In this document: positions 27,653-38,503 of the stretch, one piece after another
Numbering within the stretch: position 1 is the stretch's first letter
Layout: every line of letters begins with the position of its first letter
Assembly (NCBI RefSeq): GCF_017427765.1
Contig: NZ_JAFRSC010000020.1
Location: forward strand, 1-64,000
Origin: Methanobrevibacter sp.
GTDB taxonomy: Archaea > Methanobacteriota > Methanobacteria > Methanobacteriales > Methanobacteriaceae
Length of the DNA stretch: 64,000 nt
Direction: 5' to 3'
Program-made: the position numbers and the translations under genes
Notes under the pieces: generated by a model
The model's input: only the letters and a program-made list of their open reading frames with translations
What the model was told of the DNA's origin: nothing
Database searches by the model: none

Positions 27653-28659
27653 TATCTTACTTTTCCGATGTGTCTGGTTGCGCCCGGATCTTCACCGGTG
27701 AAGTGTGCAAGATAGTATACGAACCATTCAAGCGGAATTACAAGAACAAATGGAGATAAAAGCTTATCCACACTTGCGTAATCTTCCAGATTATATAGTA
27801 TTGTTTTTGCTTTTATATTTTCACAAAAATCAATAGCTTTCTGGGTTATTTCGTCAGATTCAAAATCAGACCTTAAAACGATAATCGGAACGTCCTTTTC
27901 AGCCCTTTCGATAAGGCCGTGTCTGAACTCTGCGGAATATTCAGGACATGCGTGCTTTATTGCGCCTTCCATAAGCATTGTCATTGCAAGCTTATATGCA
28001 AGACCAAAGTTCGGACCGCTTCCCATACAGTAGAAAATGTCTTCATCCTTGTACTTTTCAGCCAAATCCTTGTTTTCATCTTCAGTTAAAAGCAATAGCT
28101 TTTCAAGCATTTTAGGCATGTCTGCAAGTTCTGCTAAAAGTTCTGTTTTGTTTTCATAATCAGACGCCTTAAATAAAATCTGATACAGACATGCGAGTTG
28201 AGTAATATAGGTTTTGGTACCTAAAATAGCTGTTTCTGTTTCGCCTCTTGTTATTATTGGAGTTTTAGCTTCAGCTATCATTGAGCTTTCAGGTTCATTT
28301 GAAATAGAAACAGTGTGTATGCCGAATTCGTTTGCTCTTCTTAAAGCTGCAAGTGTATCGGCGGTTTCGCCTGACTGGGATGTGAATATTGCTATGGAAT
28401 TTTCATTTTCAATAAGTTTCTTGTTGTAGTAAAATTCATAACCGACATAGACTTCAATATTGATGTTTGTGGATGACATTCTTATTGCATCCCTGACGCT
28501 GTAGCATGTTGATATTGAGCTTCCGCAGCCTATCAGATAGACCTTATCCGCCTTTTCGATTAATTGTGAGACTTCATCCATCTTTTTAAATTCACTTTCA
28601 AACGTCTTTTGAAGTGCTTCCGGTTGTTCCATCATTTCGTCATACATTTTATATTTCAT
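27649..28659 (-). CDS. SIS-domain sugar-phosphate isomerase/deaminase (GlmS C-terminal-like)
   Basis: 336 residues with two SIS domains. [18 protein letters not shown] and [18 protein letters not shown] are the sugar-phosphate site of the first; [17 protein letters not shown] and the C-terminal [11 protein letters not shown] belong to the second. It equals the isomerase half of glucosamine-6-phosphate synthase without the glutaminase half. It could interconvert fructose- and glucosamine-6-phosphate or act on a related aminosugar. GGAGTTTAAGCT precedes the ATG. Confidence 0.85.
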   Translation of the reverse strand: MKYKMYDEMMEQPEALQKTFESEFKKMDEVSQLIEKADKVYLIGCGSSISTCYSVRDAIRMSSTNINIEVYVGYEFYYNKKLIENENSIAIFTSQSGETADTLAALRRANEFGIHTVSISNEPESSMIAEAKTPIITRGETETAILGTKTYITQLACLYQILFKASDYENKTELLAELADMPKMLEKLLLLTEDENKDLAEKYKDEDIFYCMGSGPNFGLAYKLAMTMLMEGAIKHACPEYSAEFRHGLIERAEKDVPIIVLRSDFESDEITQKAIDFCENIKAKTILYNLEDYASVDKLLSPFVLVIPLEWFVYYLAHFTGEDPGATRHIGKVRY

Positions 28660-28741
28660 AGCTTAAACTCCTTAAAAATTAATAACTAATATTAATATGT
28701 AGTAATTCAATATATAAAAATGTTTATCAAAAAAACCTAAA

Positions 28742-29377
28742 ATGATAGTTATGCAAATCGATTTATCTTTAATTGGAATGGAAAAAGGAAAACAATACGA
28801 AACCATCATTACAACACATGACAGCGAAAATAATCAGAACGGCGCACCTATCGGAGTGATATGTTCCGGACCCGACAAGGTAGTGTGCCGCATTTTTAAG
28901 GGAAGCCACACCTTGGACAATATCTGCTCTCAAAGGGAGTTTGTCGTGAATATTACCCATGATGCGGAGCTTTTTAGAATGTCAACCCTTGGAAATCTGC
29001 CCGAAGATTATTTTACGCCCGATGATTCGATTAAAGATATCGGCGCCTATTTCAAGTGTGAAGTGACTTCTCTAAAAGAGGCCGTCAAGCAAAGCGATCC
29101 GATTAAAAAGAAAGGTGAAGCGATTGTTATTAAAGCGGATGTTGTGGATATGGTTATCCGCAATGACATCAAAGCCTTCAACCGTGGATTCGGATACGTC
29201 GTAGAATCCCTTTCAAATTATTCCCGCTTTGATTTGGTAGATGAAGATAAAAAAGAAGAATACATAAAGGCATTTAGAGAAGCTAAAAGAGTGGTTAGAA
29301 AAATAGGTTACCGCAAAGACATCAAGGCCATGGCCGCAATTGAAGAGAAAATAAAAGAAAAAGGATATGATGTTTAG
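28742..29377 (+). CDS. DUF447-family flavin-binding-like protein
   Basis: 211 residues (or 208 from the second ATG at 28751; no ribosome site favours either). GAPIGVIC..., [16 protein letters not shown] and LPEDYF match archaeal DUF447 proteins, which have an FMN-binding split-barrel fold. Reaction unknown. Ends 4 bases into the convergent adenine deaminase gene. Confidence 0.8.
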   Translation: MIVMQIDLSLIGMEKGKQYETIITTHDSENNQNGAPIGVICSGPDKVVCRIFKGSHTLDNICSQREFVVNITHDAELFRMSTLGNLPEDYFTPDDSIKDIGAYFKCEVTSLKEAVKQSDPIKKKGEAIVIKADVVDMVIRNDIKAFNRGFGYVVESLSNYSRFDLVDEDKKEEYIKAFREAKRVVRKIGYRKDIKAMAAIEEKIKEKGYDV

Positions 29378-31089
29378 TTTCTGACAACACCAATGAATTC
29401 GAAATTATCTCCATCAAACAGTCCCTTATCAGAGATTTTTATGGATGGAATTACAAGAAGCGCCATGAATGCCATTGTCATGAACGGAGAGTCCAGTGTA
29501 CAGCCTAAAGCTGCAGTCATCTTATGCAGCACATCAAGTTTTTCAGCCACTTTGTATGCATCTTCATTGCTCATAAGTCCTGCAATCGGAAGGGCCAGTG
29601 AATCCTCAAAGTCTTCGCTTACAACGGCGAGACCTCCAGAGTTGTCAATAACCCTGTTGACTGCTTCGGCCATCATCTCTGATGAATATCCGACAACAAT
29701 AATATTATGAGAGTCGTGAGCTGTGGATGATGCAATAGCTCCTTTTTTAAGGTTGAAACCTTTTATGAATGCATTGGATACTTTATTTCCACCATAACGT
29801 TCCACAACAGCTATCTTAAGAACATCCTGATATATATCAGGCTGGACCTTACCGTCTTTGGTTATCAGTTTGGCAGTTGTCTTTTCAGTTAAAAGTTCCC
29901 CATTGAAGCATTTTATTACGTTGACTTCGCATTCGTCACCGTCGAAGTATACCTCAAAGTCCTCAGGTGATTTTTTTGAGGCGTTGATTGAATTTCTAAA
30001 TGAAATTTCTTCAACATCAAACAGAACATCCTCGCCATCGAAAACGCATTCTCCATCGATGTATGTCTTTAAGACATTGAAATCATGCAGATTATCGACA
30101 ATGACAAAATCTGCCTTTGCTCCGGTTACTATTGCTCCTCCAGGCAGGTTAAAGTGATTGGCCGGATTGATTGTAACCATTTCAATAGCCTGAATAATAT
30201 CGATTCCAAGTTTGGCCGCCTTTTTGACTGACTTGTCAAGATGGCCATCAATGATGTCATTGGGATGTTTGTCGTCACTTACGATAAAGTCAAATATTGG
30301 AGAGTGCAATCTTCTCTCGATGATTTCTGTCGGTATGATGCTGAAACCGTCCTGTTTTTTGAGATGATTTAACTTCTCTGAAAAATCAAAAAGAGCCTCC
30401 ATATTTTTAGCAGATGACCCATCACGTACCATAATTTTCATACCTTTCTGCTTTTTTTCCATAGCTTCTGCGAAATTACTGCATTCGTGATCGGTTACTA
30501 TATGTTGAGCAATATATTTATCCAAATCCCTTCCACTTACAAGTGGCGCATGACCGTCGATAGGCTTTCCGCACTGCCTTGCAATTTCAAGTTTTTTCAG
30601 CACTTCAGGGTCTCCTCCAATGACCCCCGGAAAGTTCATCATTTCCGCCAAACCGACAACTTCATCCTTTGAAAGGAGATACCTTATGTCTTCAGCATCA
30701 AGAATCGCACCGGATGTTTCAAAAGAAGTTGCAGGCACACAGGACGGTGCTGTAAAATAAAAATTAAATGGAACCTTTGATGCATCCTCAATCATGAACT
30801 CGATACCGTCAATTCCGCCAACGTTTGCAATTTCATGAGGATCACATACAGCCGAAGTGGTACCGTGGCGAACGGCAATCTTTGCAAACTGCTGAGGAGT
30901 TATCATGCTGCTTTCAATGTGAATGTGGGCATCGATAAATCCAGGAACAATCAAACCGTCCACATCTATTTTAGTCTCTTCAGTAACTACAATAGGATCG
31001 ATTGACTTGAAAACGCCATCCTCAATTGTTATTCTTGCCGGATAAATGGATTCTGTCAATACATCTAAAATATATGCTGCGAATTTCAT
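29374..31089 (-). CDS. ade: Adenine deaminase
   Basis: 571 residues. [16 protein letters not shown] carries the metal-binding Hx[20 protein letters not shown] and DHECSN add further metal/substrate residues; [10 protein letters not shown]... and [16 protein letters not shown] are the C-terminal family end. Converts adenine to hypoxanthine for purine salvage. It starts 2 bases after the TIGR00300 gene's stop, so the two form an operon. Length fits the Ade family. Confidence 0.93.
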   Translation of the reverse strand: MKFAAYILDVLTESIYPARITIEDGVFKSIDPIVVTEETKIDVDGLIVPGFIDAHIHIESSMITPQQFAKIAVRHGTTSAVCDPHEIANVGGIDGIEFMIEDASKVPFNFYFTAPSCVPATSFETSGAILDAEDIRYLLSKDEVVGLAEMMNFPGVIGGDPEVLKKLEIARQCGKPIDGHAPLVSGRDLDKYIAQHIVTDHECSNFAEAMEKKQKGMKIMVRDGSSAKNMEALFDFSEKLNHLKKQDGFSIIPTEIIERRLHSPIFDFIVSDDKHPNDIIDGHLDKSVKKAAKLGIDIIQAIEMVTINPANHFNLPGGAIVTGAKADFVIVDNLHDFNVLKTYIDGECVFDGEDVLFDVEEISFRNSINASKKSPEDFEVYFDGDECEVNVIKCFNGELLTEKTTAKLITKDGKVQPDIYQDVLKIAVVERYGGNKVSNAFIKGFNLKKGAIASSTAHDSHNIIVVGYSSEMMAEAVNRVIDNSGGLAVVSEDFEDSLALPIAGLMSNEDAYKVAEKLDVLHKMTAALGCTLDSPFMTMAFMALLVIPSIKISDKGLFDGDNFEFIGVVRN

Positions 31090-31091
31090 TT

Positions 31092-32312
31092 CTATTCCTC
31101 TTGTAAAGCATTATAAAGAAGCGGGAGGAATGTACCTATATCGGTTACGATACCTACAACCTGAGCGCTTCCCCTGTCAGATAATTTGGTAACTGTAGAA
31201 GGATTGATATCCACACAGATACTTTTAACCCTTGAAGGAAGCAGATTTCCTGTAGCGATTGAATGAAGCATTGTTGCAATCATTATGACCATGTCCACTT
31301 CCTGAGCGTATTTCCTCATGAGCTTTTGAGCTTCGATTACATCGGTAATGACGTCAGGCAACGGTCCGTCATCACGGATTGAACCTGCAAGAACGTATGG
31401 AACGTCGTTTTTAACGCACTCATACATGATACCGCCTGTCAGTGTTCCGTCCTCAACGGCCTTGTGAATGGAGCCTGAATTGTTGATTTTATTTATGGCC
31501 CTCATGTGGTGGGTGTGACCGTGAGCAACGATTTTACCTGTTTCGACTTCGATACCAAGTGAAGTTCCAAAAAGATTGGATTCAATATCGTGAGTAGCTA
31601 GGGCATTACCTGCCATGATAACGTCAATGTAGCCTTCCCTTACCAAAGACGCAAGATATTTGCCGGAACCTGTGTGTACAATGGCCGGTCCTCCGACGAT
31701 TCCGATTTTTCCGCCTTTGGCTTTGATTTCCTTCATTTCCTTGGCGATTCCATTGATTAGGTTCATTAAAGGTTTTTCGGAAGACACTTCACTGTTCATG
31801 AACTCGAATACCTGCTGTTCGTCTCTTGAGCGGTGAGGAGGAGTTACCCTTACGCCGTCAAGGCCTACAACAATCTTGTCTCCAGCTTTGACATTGGCAA
31901 TAGGTTTTACAAACGCTCTTCCGGTATCCTCATCGACAACAACAAGACAGTCCATTTCGATATCCTCAACCAAAACCCAGTTTCCCTTATAGTAAATGTG
32001 AGTGGTATGATTAGATGATGAATAAAAACCTTCAGGAGCAACCTTGTCTTTTGTTGATGCCACCAGTTTGACCTCTTTGATTTCGTCAATTGAAGCACCA
32101 AGAACAGACAGTTCATCTAAAATAGAATTCAGCAACTCGGGAGAATCTGCAGAAACTTCGATTTTCGCTCTGCTTACATCTGATTTTTTGCGTCCGACAT
32201 CGATTTCCAATATATCAAATTCTCCGCCTTTGTCCATGATTATGCCCATTGTTTTGGTTAGTGTCAATGAGTCGATAATATGGCCTGAAAGTTCTATAGT
32301 TCTTTTATTCAT
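31092..32312 (-). CDS. TIGR00300-family protein (LOR/SDH-type; probable ornithine cyclodeaminase)
   Basis: 406 residues from the ATG at 32312, preferred over one 15 bases upstream because GGAG is correctly spaced. [20 protein letters not shown] is the LOR/SDH conserved start; [21 protein letters not shown] and [19 protein letters not shown] form the nucleotide-binding core. Members of this family, including the homologous region of cyanobacterial AgrE/ArgZ, are reported to convert ornithine to proline. That assignment is from the family, not provable here. Confidence 0.8.
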   Translation of the reverse strand: MNKRTIELSGHIIDSLTLTKTMGIIMDKGGEFDILEIDVGRKKSDVSRAKIEVSADSPELLNSILDELSVLGASIDEIKEVKLVASTKDKVAPEGFYSSSNHTTHIYYKGNWVLVEDIEMDCLVVVDEDTGRAFVKPIANVKAGDKIVVGLDGVRVTPPHRSRDEQQVFEFMNSEVSSEKPLMNLINGIAKEMKEIKAKGGKIGIVGGPAIVHTGSGKYLASLVREGYIDVIMAGNALATHDIESNLFGTSLGIEVETGKIVAHGHTHHMRAINKINNSGSIHKAVEDGTLTGGIMYECVKNDVPYVLAGSIRDDGPLPDVITDVIEAQKLMRKYAQEVDMVIMIATMLHSIATGNLLPSRVKSICVDINPSTVTKLSDRGSAQVVGIVTDIGTFLPLLYNALQEE

Positions 32313-32397
32313 AATATTTTGCTCCATTCGTTAATATTATAAATATAGGTTTTGGTGATATTTAATGGTATTGTTGATGTGAAAAAAAGAATTTTTA

Positions 32398-32419
32398 CTT
32401 CAGCAAAAACCTGCTGAAG
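32398..32419 (-). terminator. Terminator of the zinc-ribbon operon
   Basis: CTTCAGCA and TGCTGAAG pair perfectly around a 6-base loop, 28 bases past the stop; on the reverse strand a T-rich tail (TTCTTTTTTTC) follows. Confidence 0.75.
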
Positions 32420-32446
32420 CTATTTATTTTGATTTGTTTAAAAAAA

Positions 32447-33268
32447 TTAAAGTTTTGATGCCAAATTGCCTGCAATGGATCTGATATGGTCTTTTAAATA
32501 GACATTTGAAATATATGCAAATATTATTGCCAGAATCATTAACAGAAGAATCTGGCCTCCGAAAAACCATTCGTATAATCCTGCTGCAAGTCTTCCATAC
32601 CAGAACTCAACCAAAGGATTTTCCAGAAGTCCCAATATCAATCCGACAAAAAGACCCATTACAATAGCATTCGCCTCATTGTCAACAAGCCCTGCGAAAA
32701 ATCCTACTGAAAGAATGATAGCTATTATGAATGAAACCCATGAAAATCCGATAAGCAATCCTATTGATGAAAGCACAATTGAAACGATTAAAGTAACGAT
32801 TGTAGGTTTTATTATTGAATTCAGGTTTATCTTATCGGCAAAACTCTGATTTGGATTTGTCGGAACAACTTTTTTAGTTTCGCCGGTTTTAACGCTAGTG
32901 CCGCATTCAGGACAGAACACTGTTCCATCATCAAGGTCTGCTCCGCAATTCGGACAGTTCCTGTTTATTTTTGGAGGACGTTTTTGCTCTACCTTTGTTC
33001 CGCAGGTCGGACAGAAGAGAACGTTTTCAGGAATCTCAGAGCCGCATGACTGACATCTGTTTTCATCAGCTGATGATTCTACCCTGCTGCCACATGAAGA
33101 GCAGAACTCCGCATCGGCATTAACAGGAGCGCCGCAATTGCTGCATTTGGCCTCGCCATTTGGTTGTGCGGGAGTTTCAGCCTCCTTTTGTTCCAATGAA
33201 TTTCCGCAATTTGGACATATTGTAAATGAATCAGCCACATCCACCCCACAACGACTGCATTTAACCAT
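32447..33268 (-). CDS. Membrane protein with four zinc ribbons
   Basis: 273 residues from the ATG at 33268 (AGGTG upstream). Four consecutive CxxCG...CPxCG ribbons fill residues 1-135 (CSRCG, CSNCG, CQSCG, CPNCG), then about four membrane helices (residues 150-255). The zinc ribbons should face the cytoplasm. Third gene of an operon with the two genes upstream (9-base gap). Function unknown; such proteins are abundant in Methanobrevibacter. Confidence 0.8.
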   Translation of the reverse strand: MVKCSRCGVDVADSFTICPNCGNSLEQKEAETPAQPNGEAKCSNCGAPVNADAEFCSSCGSRVESSADENRCQSCGSEIPENVLFCPTCGTKVEQKRPPKINRNCPNCGADLDDGTVFCPECGTSVKTGETKKVVPTNPNQSFADKINLNSIIKPTIVTLIVSIVLSSIGLLIGFSWVSFIIAIILSVGFFAGLVDNEANAIVMGLFVGLILGLLENPLVEFWYGRLAAGLYEWFFGGQILLLMILAIIFAYISNVYLKDHIRSIAGNLASKL

Positions 33269-33277
33269 GTTTTTCAC

Positions 33278-34234
33278 CTAGCCAAACAACAAATCCTTTT
33301 TAAGGTGGTCAAATTCTTCCTGGGTGATTGCACCACTTTCAAGCAGTTCCTGGAATTCCTTTAACTGCTGGGCCTTGGATGGTTGTGCGACAGGATTTTC
33401 GATAACTACCTTTTGAGGCTTTCCCCGTAATGTTTCAAACAGATCAATCAGGTTTTGACCGAACTGATAGCTTGGAAGCCTTATTTCATAGGAAGTATTG
33501 TCGACCAGTTTGATTAAAAGCCTGTCAAACATGTCTGCACTGTCGTTGTTTGCAATCATGTCCTTGAATCTTGTTGCCTTAAGTGACTGGATATCATTTT
33601 GGATAACCCTTCTAATGTCATTAACTGATGTCCATTGCCTTTTGGTAATGTCCTCATATCTGCTTTCATCACCTAATCTTTTGGTTACTCTCATTGAAAC
33701 TATCTTATCAAAATAGAAGTTGTTTATCCCTGCATTGACCTTTTTCCAGTCACGGTTATCGATTTCCATGAAAACGAACTTATCTTCCTTAATCAGGAAA
33801 AATCCGTCAATGATTGTTTCATTTCCCAGGGATCTTTTAAAAATCCTGTTTACAGGAGCTCCAAACAATGCAGTGTCCACAACGTCATTTGTTAACTGGT
33901 GTTTTGTTGTTGACTGTTCAAGCTTATTGAATCTTTTGACACTTGTCAAAAAGTAATCCTCATTTTTTATTCCAAACTCCTCGGCAAGCATATCATATCT
34001 TTTAATCACTTCATTTCTTCGGGCATTCCATTCCTGCTGTTCATAAGAGCCCATTGCAGGACCTCTGTCAAACTTATAGCCGCATTCCTTACAGAATTGG
34101 GTTGTGCTATTGTTTTTTGCACCGCATTTAGGGCAGACATTTGAGTCGCTTTCGAATTTCTCCACCTTTTCACCGCAATTGAAGCAGAAGTCTGACCCAA
34201 CAACTTCCGCACCGCAATTTTGACACTTAACCAT
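33278..34234 (-). CDS. Zinc-ribbon and SHOCT-domain protein
   Basis: 318 residues from the ATG at 34234 (GGTGATT upstream). Two zinc ribbons at the N-terminus (CQNCG..CFNCG; CPKCG..CKECG), a middle region predicted as PH-like (LGNETIIDGFFLIKEDKFVFMEI), and a C-terminal SHOCT motif (LKEFQELLESGAITQEEFDHLKKDLL). Soluble. Lies 5 bases after the coiled-coil gene's stop. Shares the SHOCT tail design with the gene at 22230. Confidence 0.8.
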   Translation of the reverse strand: MVKCQNCGAEVVGSDFCFNCGEKVEKFESDSNVCPKCGAKNNSTTQFCKECGYKFDRGPAMGSYEQQEWNARRNEVIKRYDMLAEEFGIKNEDYFLTSVKRFNKLEQSTTKHQLTNDVVDTALFGAPVNRIFKRSLGNETIIDGFFLIKEDKFVFMEIDNRDWKKVNAGINNFYFDKIVSMRVTKRLGDESRYEDITKRQWTSVNDIRRVIQNDIQSLKATRFKDMIANNDSADMFDRLLIKLVDNTSYEIRLPSYQFGQNLIDLFETLRGKPQKVVIENPVAQPSKAQQLKEFQELLESGAITQEEFDHLKKDLLFG

Positions 34235-34239
34235 AATAA

Positions 34240-34791
34240 TCACCAGTTGTTCTGATCGATAGTTTTTCTAATCTTATTTCCCCACTTGTTTTCCTCGATA
34301 TCGTCAACAGTGGATTGGAGATTGGTGGATACGTCTGAAACTGATGAGTTCAGCGCATTGATTTTGTTGTCCATGATATCTATTTCAAGCTTCATGAATC
34401 CCTTTTCAATGTCTGTGTATGTCTTGGATGTTTCCTCTGAAATCATTTCCACTTCTGTTCCTTCATTGAGCATGTCCATCAGTCTTAAAAATACATGTTC
34501 CTGGTGCTGCTTTTCATACTCTTTAATGTCCGCAACGCCGTAGACCCTATCCAGAAGCATTTTGATTACGTTAATAAAATCCTGTCTGTCTGCATGGTCA
34601 TTGACATTTGTTGGGAGAATATCTGTTTTAAGTAAAAACACTGAGTCAATATCTTCATTTTCCTTTAAAACTAAGGAGTACCCTTTTCCTTCAATGTAAA
34701 CCAATGCTATTGACTGGTTTTCGTAAATGTTTACTTCAACTTTAGCAAACTCTTTGGGTATTGACAAAAAATTCAAATTACGTACTAACAT
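34240..34791 (-). CDS. Hypothetical coiled-coil protein, first gene of the zinc-ribbon operon
   Basis: 183 residues. N-terminal half beta-rich (VEVNIYENQSIALVYIEGKGYSLVLKENE), C-terminal half helical with heptads (KGFMKLEIDIMDNKINALNSSVSDVSTNLQSTVDDIEENKW). GGTGATAG precedes the ATG. No family recognised. Spacing to the next gene is 5 bases. Confidence 0.65.
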   Translation of the reverse strand: MLVRNLNFLSIPKEFAKVEVNIYENQSIALVYIEGKGYSLVLKENEDIDSVFLLKTDILPTNVNDHADRQDFINVIKMLLDRVYGVADIKEYEKQHQEHVFLRLMDMLNEGTEVEMISEETSKTYTDIEKGFMKLEIDIMDNKINALNSSVSDVSTNLQSTVDDIEENKWGNKIRKTIDQNNW

Positions 34792-34818
34792 TCTATCACC
34801 TACCTAATTTTGGTCCAA

Positions 34819-35307
34819 CTATTTAAATTCGATTGAACTTGCATAATGCTTTACGTCGTTAAGGTTTCGTCCGCCAACAAAAACTGCCTCACTTCCATCG
34901 TCATTGCTCACGCCCGCCAGATAAGGAGGCATCTTTCTCATATCCAAATCATTAGTCATGACAATCAGATTGCCTTCATTGTGGGATTCGTACAAATATG
35001 ATGTTGTAAGGGCATTTACAGCATGCTGAAGGGCATTTGACTCCCCTTCAATCAGATAAGAATCATTATAATAATAGATTACAATATCGCCATCTTCAAT
35101 GTCACATCCGGCATTGACTTCCCAGTATTCCCTTGTGGAACCCAATCCCCCACTCGGCCAACAGTAAGCAACGTCTCGATAATGCTTGCCTAGGGGAACG
35201 TCCATTGTAAAAAGACCCTCAAAGTCCTGGGTTGAATGAGTTATTGCAAATGCCGCTCCTGCAAAAACAAGAGCTACAATCATTATAAACAAAACCTTTT
35301 TGTTCAT
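34819..35307 (-). CDS. Exported hypothetical protein
   Basis: 162 residues with a signal peptide or anchor at 4-22 (VLFIMIVALVFAGAAFA). The mature part has two cysteines (YCWPSGGLG; AGCDIED) that may pair. It lies 27 bases ahead of the zinc-ribbon operon and may be its first gene. Divergent from the wHTH regulator at 35421. AGAGGTTGAGCC before the ATG. Confidence 0.65.
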   Translation of the reverse strand: MNKKVLFIMIVALVFAGAAFAITHSTQDFEGLFTMDVPLGKHYRDVAYCWPSGGLGSTREYWEVNAGCDIEDGDIVIYYYNDSYLIEGESNALQHAVNALTTSYLYESHNEGNLIVMTNDLDMRKMPPYLAGVSNDDGSEAVFVGGRNLNDVKHYASSIEFK

Positions 35308-35361
35308 GGCTCAACCTCTTCGTATAGTTATATTAGGTATGCACAACATATAAACATTGCT

Positions 35362-35411
35362 ATTAGCATGCTAATATCGTATAGATATCTACTATATAGC
35401 TAAACGATATA
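35362..35411. promoter_or_regulatory. Palindromic operator region between divergent genes
   Basis: ATTAGCATGCTAAT (35362-35375) is a perfect 14-base palindrome, and ATATCGTATAG (35374-35384) is partly mirrored by AACGATAT (35403-35410). It sits in the shared promoter of the exported protein (reverse) and the wHTH regulator (forward). Likely an autoregulatory site (inference). Confidence 0.6.
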
Positions 35412-35420
35412 TTAAAAATC

Positions 35421-35702
35421 ATGACCCCAAATGATGACATGAGCATTGTTTCTTTACTTGCAAGGTCCAAAAAAAGAGTAAGCGTTTTAAAATCACTTGA
35501 AAAGGAAGACAAAATACCTTCAAAAATCAGCAAAGATATTCATGACAACAGCAATCATGTCTCCAAATATCTAAAAACTTTAAAAGAAGCGGAGCTTGTG
35601 GAATGCCTCAACGAGGATGACAAAAGATACCGATTCTACAGCATCACCGATAAAGGCAAATATTACCTTGACAAGGTTGAAAAGGAATATAGTGATGATT
35701 AA
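35421..35702 (+). CDS. Winged-helix transcription regulator (ArsR/MarR-like)
   Basis: 93 residues. ARSKKRVSVLKSLEKEDKIPSKISKDI, then NHVSKYLKTLKEAELVECLNEDDKRYRFYSITDKGKYYL is a complete winged helix: recognition helix HVSKYLKTL and wing KRYRFYSIT. No effector domain or metal-binding cysteines. It is preceded by palindromes and its stop abuts the convergent Fe-S gene's stop. Probably regulates itself and the 34819 operon. Confidence 0.85.
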   Translation: MTPNDDMSIVSLLARSKKRVSVLKSLEKEDKIPSKISKDIHDNSNHVSKYLKTLKEAELVECLNEDDKRYRFYSITDKGKYYLDKVEKEYSDD

Positions 35703-36524
35703 CTATATTTTTAAGGCATCCTGCTTGCATGAATGAACACATTCTAGGCACAAAATGCATTCTGTACCGTTGACCCTTTTTCTTGAATTATTCAGCATGT
35801 CCACATCCATCGGACATGACCTGATGCATTTGTTGCATTCAATGCATTTTTGCTTATCGACAGTCACCCTTAAAATTGAAAAATAGCTTGTAATTTTTAA
35901 AAATACTGTAATTGGACATACATACTTGCAGAAAGCACGATTATCCTTAAGTTTAAATGCCAAAATAATTCCAACGATATAATAAATGATATTTCCGATT
36001 ATAAAGAGATAAAACATTATCAGGTCCAAATCAGATACTTTAAATATGAATAATCCCGCTACAAAGCAAAATATTAAAGCAAACAATATGTACCTTACAT
36101 ATCCCCAATTTTTTCTTTCGTTTTTGGAAGTCTTATACGGAAGCAGATCCAGAATCATTGCTGTCCAGCAGGCATATCCGCACCATCCACGGCCAAAAAG
36201 GAATGGTCCTGCAATCTTTGCAATTAAATAATGAATTACTGCCGCTTCAAAAACGCCTAAAAAAAGATAATACCAAAAACCTGACATCAGCATGTTCTCA
36301 TGGCCCATTATTCCCACATAGATTAGGATGTATGAACCAACCGCAAGCATTATAATGTTTCTAGCATAACTTTTGTTTTTAGCCATTAAAAATAATCCTA
36401 GCGAAATAGCTGTTCCGATATATAAGAAATTGTATATGAAAAACGTGTTTGAAGTTAAAAAATAAATTATAATAGCTATTGCAATAAAAATCGTTTCCAT
36501 TATAATTGGTGCCTTAATGTCCAT
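35703..36524 (-). CDS. NapH/NosR-like membrane 4Fe-4S protein
   Basis: 273 residues. Five or six membrane helices, with GRGWCGYACW and CKYVCPITVF matching the CxxxCP motifs of NapH/NosR/YccM proteins, and a C-terminal double ferredoxin (CIECNKCIRSCPMD; CILCLECVHSCKQDAL). Should pass electrons between a membrane quinone-like pool or ferredoxin and an unknown partner; methanogens lack classical quinones, so the partner is unclear. Encoded alone. Confidence 0.85.
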   Translation of the reverse strand: MDIKAPIIMETIFIAIAIIIYFLTSNTFFIYNFLYIGTAISLGLFLMAKNKSYARNIIMLAVGSYILIYVGIMGHENMLMSGFWYYLFLGVFEAAVIHYLIAKIAGPFLFGRGWCGYACWTAMILDLLPYKTSKNERKNWGYVRYILFALIFCFVAGLFIFKVSDLDLIMFYLFIIGNIIYYIVGIILAFKLKDNRAFCKYVCPITVFLKITSYFSILRVTVDKQKCIECNKCIRSCPMDVDMLNNSRKRVNGTECILCLECVHSCKQDALKI

Positions 36525-36589
36525 AATTAAAATATCTCAAAACAACATATTAAGCTTTATCATGAGCCAGACTCTTTTTAGTAAAAAAG

Positions 36590-37456
36590 TTATTCAACTA
36601 ATGTTAAAAAATCATAAATTATTTTGGCTGCAAGAACTGCAGTGTTTTCACCTAACCTGTTGGTTGCGGTTTCAACAACGTCAAAACCTACAATGTTTTT
36701 ATGGCACAGTGTTTCAAGAATGATTTCAATTTCAGAAACTCTCAGGCCCCCCGGAGTCGGATTTCCAACGCTTGGCGCAATTGCAGGATCAACCACGTCC
36801 ATATCTATTGAAATGTATATCGGACCGTCGATATTGGTGAGATAATACTCCAGCGCGTCCATGTGCTTGTGGGTTTCCTTGTTTTTGAATGTCTGGATGT
36901 TGTATGTGGATTTTACAAAAAGCTCCTCGTCCTGGGATGATGACCTTATTCCAATCTGAACGAGATCGGCACCCATTTCATGAGCCCTTCTCATTACTGT
37001 TGCATGGGAATATTTTTCGCCTACAAATTCAAATGCAAGGTCTCTGTGTGCATCGAGATGTATTACTGTGAGCTTTTCATGTTTTTCTGTCAATGCCTTG
37101 ATGGCTCCGATTGAAGCTGAATGCTCTCCGCCGATTATAATCGGTTTTAATTCCAGATCCAAAAGTTCGTTGACTGTATCTTCAATAATCTGAGATGTTT
37201 TCTCACAGTTTCCCGGAACTACATTGACGTCTCCGAAATCATAAAAGGTGGCGGTAAGGTCTTTGTTAAAAACAGTATTGTATTTTTCAAAACCGAATGA
37301 TGCTTCACGAACAACAATCGGTCCTAAACGTGAACCGGAATGATAAGAAGTAGTGCTGTCGAAGGGAACACCAATTATTCCATACGAATCTTTAATTATT
37401 TCATCATTTTCAGCTGAAAATGCAAATTTCCACGGTTCATAAGTATTTAAAAGCAT
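36590..37456 (-). CDS. speB: Agmatinase
   Basis: 288 residues from the ATG at 37456. Ureohydrolase manganese motifs: GGEHSASIGAIKAL, HLDAHRDL, and SIDMDVVDPAIAPSVGNPTPGG. Splits agmatine to putrescine and urea. Its start is 31 bases downstream of the eIF5A stop, so they are cotranscribed. With the arginine decarboxylase gene at 38859 it covers arginine to putrescine, the source of polyamine for eIF5A hypusination. Confidence 0.92.
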   Translation of the reverse strand: MLLNTYEPWKFAFSAENDEIIKDSYGIIGVPFDSTTSYHSGSRLGPIVVREASFGFEKYNTVFNKDLTATFYDFGDVNVVPGNCEKTSQIIEDTVNELLDLELKPIIIGGEHSASIGAIKALTEKHEKLTVIHLDAHRDLAFEFVGEKYSHATVMRRAHEMGADLVQIGIRSSSQDEELFVKSTYNIQTFKNKETHKHMDALEYYLTNIDGPIYISIDMDVVDPAIAPSVGNPTPGGLRVSEIEIILETLCHKNIVGFDVVETATNRLGENTAVLAAKIIYDFLTLVE

Positions 37457-37487
37457 AATTTTCAAAAGTGAAAATAATTAAGAGAAT

Positions 37488-37886
37488 CTAGTTAGATCCT
37501 CTGGTTCTCATTATTTTCATGTTTCCTAAAGCGACTATGTATTCCACTTCAATACCTTCGACGATTGAGTCTTTTAAGTCTTCAGGCATTGGCAAGTCGA
37601 TGGTGTCGTAGTTTTCCATATCCATCAATTGTACATTGTCACCTTGGATTGAGATAACTTGTCCTAATCTTTTGTCGATGATAGGAGTGTCTACTTTACT
37701 GTCTACTGGTTTAACGAGACTTCTTTTTTGTCCGTCGAAAACACCGATTGCTTCAATTCTTGCTTTTGCAGCACCATGTTTACCAGGAGATGAAGTAGAG
37801 TAACTACTAATTTTACATGCTTCACCGTCTAAAACGATGTATTTTCCAACTTTTAATGTTTTAATTTCTACAACTTTTGTTGACAT
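37488..37886 (-). CDS. Translation initiation factor 5A (aIF5A)
   Basis: 132 residues: an N-terminal SH3-like domain with the hypusination loop [11 protein letters not shown] (modified lysine in PGKHG) and a C-terminal OB domain ending [10 protein letters not shown]. It promotes elongation at difficult peptide bonds once a lysine carries deoxyhypusine from spermidine. GGAGG stands before the ATG. First gene of an operon with agmatinase. Confidence 0.95.
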   Translation of the reverse strand: MSTKVVEIKTLKVGKYIVLDGEACKISSYSTSSPGKHGAAKARIEAIGVFDGQKRSLVKPVDSKVDTPIIDKRLGQVISIQGDNVQLMDMENYDTIDLPMPEDLKDSIVEGIEVEYIVALGNMKIMRTRGSN

Positions 37887-38086
37887 TAATTTTCCTCCAA
37901 ATTTATAAAAACCGGTTTTTAATCTTATAATAAGGAATATTATTAGATTAATATTAACTATCTATTCTATTTTATATAAAGTATTCGTTTATTTGCAAAA
38001 TTTCTAAAATGAAAATGGCTATGGGAAAAAAAGTTTTTGAAAAATGAATAAGGAAAAATTTCTGAGAAATATAAACTTCCATATAG

Positions 38087-38440
38087 CTAAATCAGACCGT
38101 TGTTTACTAAAAACAAAATCAGCGCAACGCAAATCATCACCAGAACCGCAACTACCCACACTACGATAAACAGCTTTTTGGAATCGCTTTCACCTTTTGT
38201 GATGTAGCTTTCGCCTTTCCTGTCTGATGATATCTGGCGGTTGTTTTTATACTGATTGTCGTTTCTCAGGTATCTGTAAAATGCCCTTGAGATAAAATAG
38301 AACACCACAAACAGTACAATGCCTATTGCGGAATATCTGCTTGCGGATTTATAGACCAGTGAGACTGAAGCCATAATCAGTATCATTAAAATGAACAGTA
38401 AAGCTGACAGCGCCAGTGAAATATATTTGTTGAAAATCAT
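38087..38440 (-). CDS. Small membrane protein
   Basis: 117 residues with three hydrophobic segments (about 7-29, 35-56, 90-115) and a polar basic loop between the second and third (RYLRNDNQYKNNRQISSDRKGE). No family recognised. Weak ribosome site. 63 bases downstream of the TM2-like gene, likely the same transcript. Confidence 0.6.
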   Translation of the reverse strand: MIFNKYISLALSALLFILMILIMASVSLVYKSASRYSAIGIVLFVVFYFISRAFYRYLRNDNQYKNNRQISSDRKGESYITKGESDSKKLFIVVWVVAVLVMICVALILFLVNNGLI

Positions 38441-38503
38441 TTAGGTACACCAAAATTATTTTGGTTTTCATCCTATATAAAGTTAAAAAAAGAAAACGGT
38501 CAA

